Made by a program: the position numbers and the translations under genes | The notes under the pieces: model-generated | Database searches by the model: none | What the model was told of the DNA's origin: nothing | Seen by the model: only the letters and a program-made list of their open reading frames with translations | Part shown: positions 8,001 through 8,326 of the stretch, piece after piece | How positions within the stretch are numbered: position 1 is the stretch's first letter | Layout of the letters: each line of letters starts with the position of its first letter | From: CAJQQY01 sp964352225 | Lineage (GTDB): Bacteria; Bacteroidota; Bacteroidia; Chitinophagales; Saprospiraceae | Assembly (NCBI GenBank): GCA_964352225.1 | Contig: CAYGRM010000306.1 | Coordinates: 1-8,326, forward strand | DNA length: 8,326 bases | Direction of reading: 5' to 3'

Positions 8001-8111
8001 TTCTTCAATGGCATTTGAATTATTTGCTACTTGCAAATATCCGACAGCCATGATTCCAACAAAAATAGAAGTGAAAATAGTAATCGAAAAGCTTTTTGTA
8101 AATCCGTACAT
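2049..8111 (-). CDS. Giant T9SS-secreted M43 metalloprotease with beta-helix, FG-GAP and SprB-type domains
   Basis: This 2020-residue protein is predicted to be exported by Sec and then by the type IX system to the cell surface or medium. A signal peptide covers about residues 1-34. The zinc metalloprotease domain (about 88-338, M43 pappalysin/cytophagalysin type) has HEMGHYLGLYH at 235-245, with zinc ligands H235, H239 and H245 and catalytic E236, and the Met-turn NYMD at 307-310. A PKD domain (356-437) follows, then a beta-helix (440-800), an Ig-like domain (804-870), a calcium-type motif CNNGIDDDGDGLIDC (876-890), FG-GAP repeats (925-1300), a WNQ-containing linker (1308-1340), a CARDB-like domain (1362-1478), Ig-like domains (1487-1682), two SprB-type repeats (1684-1832), another Ig-like domain (1833-1920) and a type B sorting domain (1924-2020). 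The likely role is protein degradation combined with binding to surfaces, glycans or proteins; the substrate is unknown. The frame is unbroken. The ATG at 8109-8111 gives a proper signal peptide and follows an A-rich leader. It is transcribed alone, and I see no clear promoter. Confidence 0.93.
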   Translation of the reverse strand: MYGFTKSFSITIFTSIFVGIMAVGYLQVANNSNAIEEVNDQQFCAHDHMLQKAIESDPAIKSTIQSQETQAYNYVTSSANQAESFLADFTLPVVVHIVHQNGPENIDNAQVDQAIADLNAAFDGSFGTGVNTEIEFCLAKTNIDGDPSTGVTREESALTNVIIETEDLLLKEIDRWDPTKYINIWVVSDVSSNALVGPLRGYSYLPAFHGTDRDGIVIEAEFFGSTPENSTILAHEMGHYLGLYHTFQAGCGNDNCLLDGDRVCDTPPDWTMAEAPCEVDENSCFTDADDTSANNPFTTDVNDMRENYMDINPLECLTAFTQGQADRMTFFINGPRVSLTGSTVCDTDCDTPIEELSFNPGNDTTIFAGTPQAFFVSTSVDPTATTFSWTLNSLEIGTGANLVYQFNTAGTYTLTLTAGNADSDCSVSYSIEVNVVDCIGNSHVDAATGVDIFMCGDPGSPCRTIQYALDNSVCSGDTIFVHSGTYSLPGATPSTTPIALIPEDYTVTFFGVEDDGDVIVDGGGIWRGFVYNYSGVSCPPVLPNNGIDAIHQINFANLTIQNTQSDDVACPNLGGSFAAGSAIFVINNLSSSLDVSVDNCKFLNNVTIDDAVTNDGRTASGAIFFNGRVDDLATPNTNSTLTVTNSEFSSNRAEQLANGANGGALALFYLSEINIADSYFCDNTVFTSAGDSGDLDLNRNAGGAIVILDRSNFISPNNHNHTIDNCYFFNNSATSTNGAGFFNMSEGGALFLGGDISASVTSTAVLNINNSSFFNNSIESGTEHFDNSVGTIVANGNILDDNPYTFDLGNDTTICNIDSVTLGTDILGAEFLWSTGATTSMITVGDTGVYVLTISMGACEFVDSLKVSETICGEICNNGIDDDGDGLIDCFDPECCGQDGCDLAFYNECADDCEFTNIENVVQAQVKWQSNVNISDSATPVTADIDGDGIPEVIVADEYFTTNRIIILNGLTGEEELQIPVSGLNNHNSLAVADVDKDGTGEIFYYNGSSIIRFEHDGTSTATQTLLGSSNGWRETVGLADFDGDGSVEVYANNTIFNAADLTILAIIPITTSDAVLSVAVDVLDDSACPNCEGLELVMGKRVYSVNISSGLVTQVMEANMDNGIVSIADIDKDGDLDGVVSVYDPTGGGLPPLIYGWDLQTNSIIGQFTPSDYAMPSTIADIDGDGQLEIVFKTLTEVVALENDFTLKWSIPSIENGHTSPICFDFDGDGDFEVVSKGREEMMILDGTNGSIMYSTPIFSISVAESPAIVDVDGDGITELLVTGAASQADVGNQIGFLRAYTSSTFPWQTTRQVWNQNAYFNVNIKDDLTIPIVQQQHHIVGNDIVLNNFLAQHGQQLGADASINSVDVQCALNELVVTLEVCNTGDNVLSYTTPITFYTSNPTTGPTSGLATETLGVTVPIDSCTFVEYTIPAQYDDPIFVVVNDDNSTALPYNLNSDFPVTNIGECDYSNNITQFTEVPEPYELDLGGSITICDNSSLELNASSHFVSYEWQDGTTDSTFTVWDGGTYTVTVIDSCGGVQTDMVDIIVDPNTVNMTMPENAIVCPTQDTSFTVVGNFDTFKWLPNDFLDCDTCQTVNVINPDEEMQYIVTASNSLTGCYSVDTVLLSFTSISTSDDTLVCVGESVMIHGNMVTAPMTYTETFTSILGCDSTSSVTLNNYPAATLSFQSTPTCPGGSEGSVSVFVNPVNGTSYQWSDANSTTLPVVTNLPAGIYTVTVTDNNNCTSTGSVEVVEDNSFSISTDFIAPTCIGGNDGVLEILDTQPDWTFSLDGGAFQTSPIFTGLSAGVYDIVVQIGDCTYDNLSGEVEDPFGIQVANFPGDATIDYPDSFQVPDLLIVSSNPIESIVWSAPTATGLNGLSCINCESPSALPLQQSTTYSFTVTDEEGCSVTLSFTLTVNLPCDPESVLIPNAFTPDGDGLNDTFSAVTEERIEEVFEIKVYNRWGNPVYSSETGEPWDGMDGDKPAPMDVYVWVMTIGCEVGDLNERITKSGEVTLIR
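2052..2342 (-). other. T9SS type B C-terminal sorting domain (CHU_C/gliding-associated type) coding region
   Basis: Residues 1924-2020 of the giant protein carry the hallmarks of the type B sorting domain: IPNAFTPDGDGLNDTF at 1931-1946, FEIKVYNRWGNPVY at 1958-1971, EPWDGM at 1977-1982, a DVYVWVM strand at 1991-1997 and the terminal GEVTLIR. In this family the domain directs translocation by the type IX machinery, with PorP/SprF-type partners often needed; none is encoded in the window. Confidence 0.93.
2616..3062 (-). repeat. Two SprB-type repeats (coding region)
   Basis: Residues 1684-1757 and 1760-1832 share the layout TPTCPGGSEGSVSV / APTCIGGNDGVLEI, then a Y/W-containing strand, then NLPAGIYTVTV / GLSAGVYDIVV and a Cys (NNC / GDC). 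This pattern is that of SprB repeats in Flavobacterium gliding adhesins. The two copies are diverged in DNA, so they are old. Their presence suggests an adhesive or stalk function rather than proof of gliding. Confidence 0.75.
4212..5339 (-). repeat. FG-GAP/VCBS repeats forming a probable beta-propeller (coding region)
   Basis: Seven DxDxDG calcium-loop motifs start at residues 944, 994, 1041, 1130, 1182, 1226 and 1272, mostly as ADIDGDG or close variants followed by an acidic residue and a hydrophobic strand. Spacing is 44-52 residues except for the 89-residue gap between 1041 and 1130. The segment near 1082-1100 (VDVLDD, CPNC, LELVMG) may be a degenerate eighth unit. The domain resembles integrin-alpha-like propellers and probably binds calcium. 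Confidence 0.85.
5784..6320 (-). repeat. FxxN / GGA[IL] repeats within a beta-helix (coding region)
   Basis: Residues 598-776 hold five FxxN tetrapeptides (FLNN 602, FSSN 648, FCDN 680, FFNN 728, FFNN 773), each preceded by a short N/D-S/C turn. They alternate with SGAI (620), GGAL (662), GGAI (702) and GGAL (747), at roughly 32-48-residue spacing. The alternation is the signature of chlamydial polymorphic membrane protein repeats and of related right-handed beta-helices. Upstream, SGDTIFVHSGTY (475-486) is a common entry motif of such helices. Confidence 0.7.
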
Positions 8112-8326
8112 ATTTATTGTTTTTATATAAAAAAGTGCTTCTTAAATTTACTCGCAAAATACGAGATGAATTTTGATTTTTAGTAATAAAAAACACACTA
8201 GGTTAGTCCAACATGAAATGAAAGTATCCTGAAGTTGGTTTAATTTTGATATAATTTTTGAATAAAAAATATATCAACTTTATTGAATGGTAAAATACAA
8301 TAAAATTTATTTTTTCAGTAATAAAA
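8112..8326. other. AT-rich intergenic region upstream of the protease gene
   Basis: No gene is apparent on either strand. The last 20 bp before the protease ATG are A/T-rich on the coding strand, with AAAAACAATAAAT directly preceding the start and no Shine-Dalgarno. No well-spaced -33/-7 pair is visible for the protease gene. On the plus strand TAATTTTG at 8241-8248 matches the -7 consensus TAnnTTTG without a good -33 partner; it could serve a gene beyond the window edge. An inverted repeat, TTGATATA (8246-8253) and TATATCAA (8270-8277), overlaps it. Confidence 0.5.

Noticed and set aside
8155..8162. CAAAATAC as a -7 element for the protease gene
   Set aside because: On the minus strand it reads GTATTTTG, which has the TTTG but lacks the TA at the right distance, and there is no TTG at the expected -33 position.

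Overview
The window looks like part of a Bacteroidota chromosome. The DNA is AT-rich and leaders before start codons are A/T-rich without a clear Shine-Dalgarno. Promoter candidates resemble the Bacteroidota -7 consensus TAnnTTTG. One gene encodes a very large secreted protein ending in a type B sorting domain of the type IX secretion system (T9SS), which is specific to this phylum. A marine or free-living lineage such as Saprospiria, Cytophagia or Flavobacteriia fits, but the class cannot be fixed from this sequence.

Layout from left to right. Positions 1-150 are the last 49 codons of a plus-strand gene whose body lies outside the window; its product ends in a Lys/Gln/Asn-rich tail. Positions 313-1341 (+) encode an integral-membrane fatty acid (acyl-lipid) desaturase with all three histidine boxes. 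Positions 1352-1391 form a strong bidirectional terminator between the desaturase and a convergent small DoxX-like four-helix membrane protein (1419-1772, -). The 276 bp between 1773 and 2048 hold the likely DoxX-like promoter, an imperfect palindrome next to it, and the terminator of the following gene. Positions 2049-8111 (-) are one 2020-residue gene that fills three quarters of the window. Positions 8112-8326 are an AT-rich intergenic stretch without a gene.

The giant protein is modular. In order it has a signal peptide, a pro-region with a possible cysteine switch, an M43 (pappalysin/cytophagalysin-type) zinc metalloprotease with intact active site, a PKD domain, a beta-helix with FxxN/GGA repeats like those of chlamydial Pmp proteins, an Ig-like domain, a thrombospondin-3-like calcium motif, an FG-GAP propeller, a CARDB-like domain, several Ig-like and SprB-type repeats, and the T9SS type B C-terminal domain. 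It is best read as a cell-surface or released protease-adhesin.

The genes do not form one operon: orientations and terminators separate desaturase, DoxX-like gene and protease into individual units. I found no mobile element, CRISPR array, RNA gene or defence system, and nothing that amounts to a new multi-gene system. The most notable points are the domain combination of the giant protein and two nearly identical terminator hairpins flanking the DoxX-like gene.
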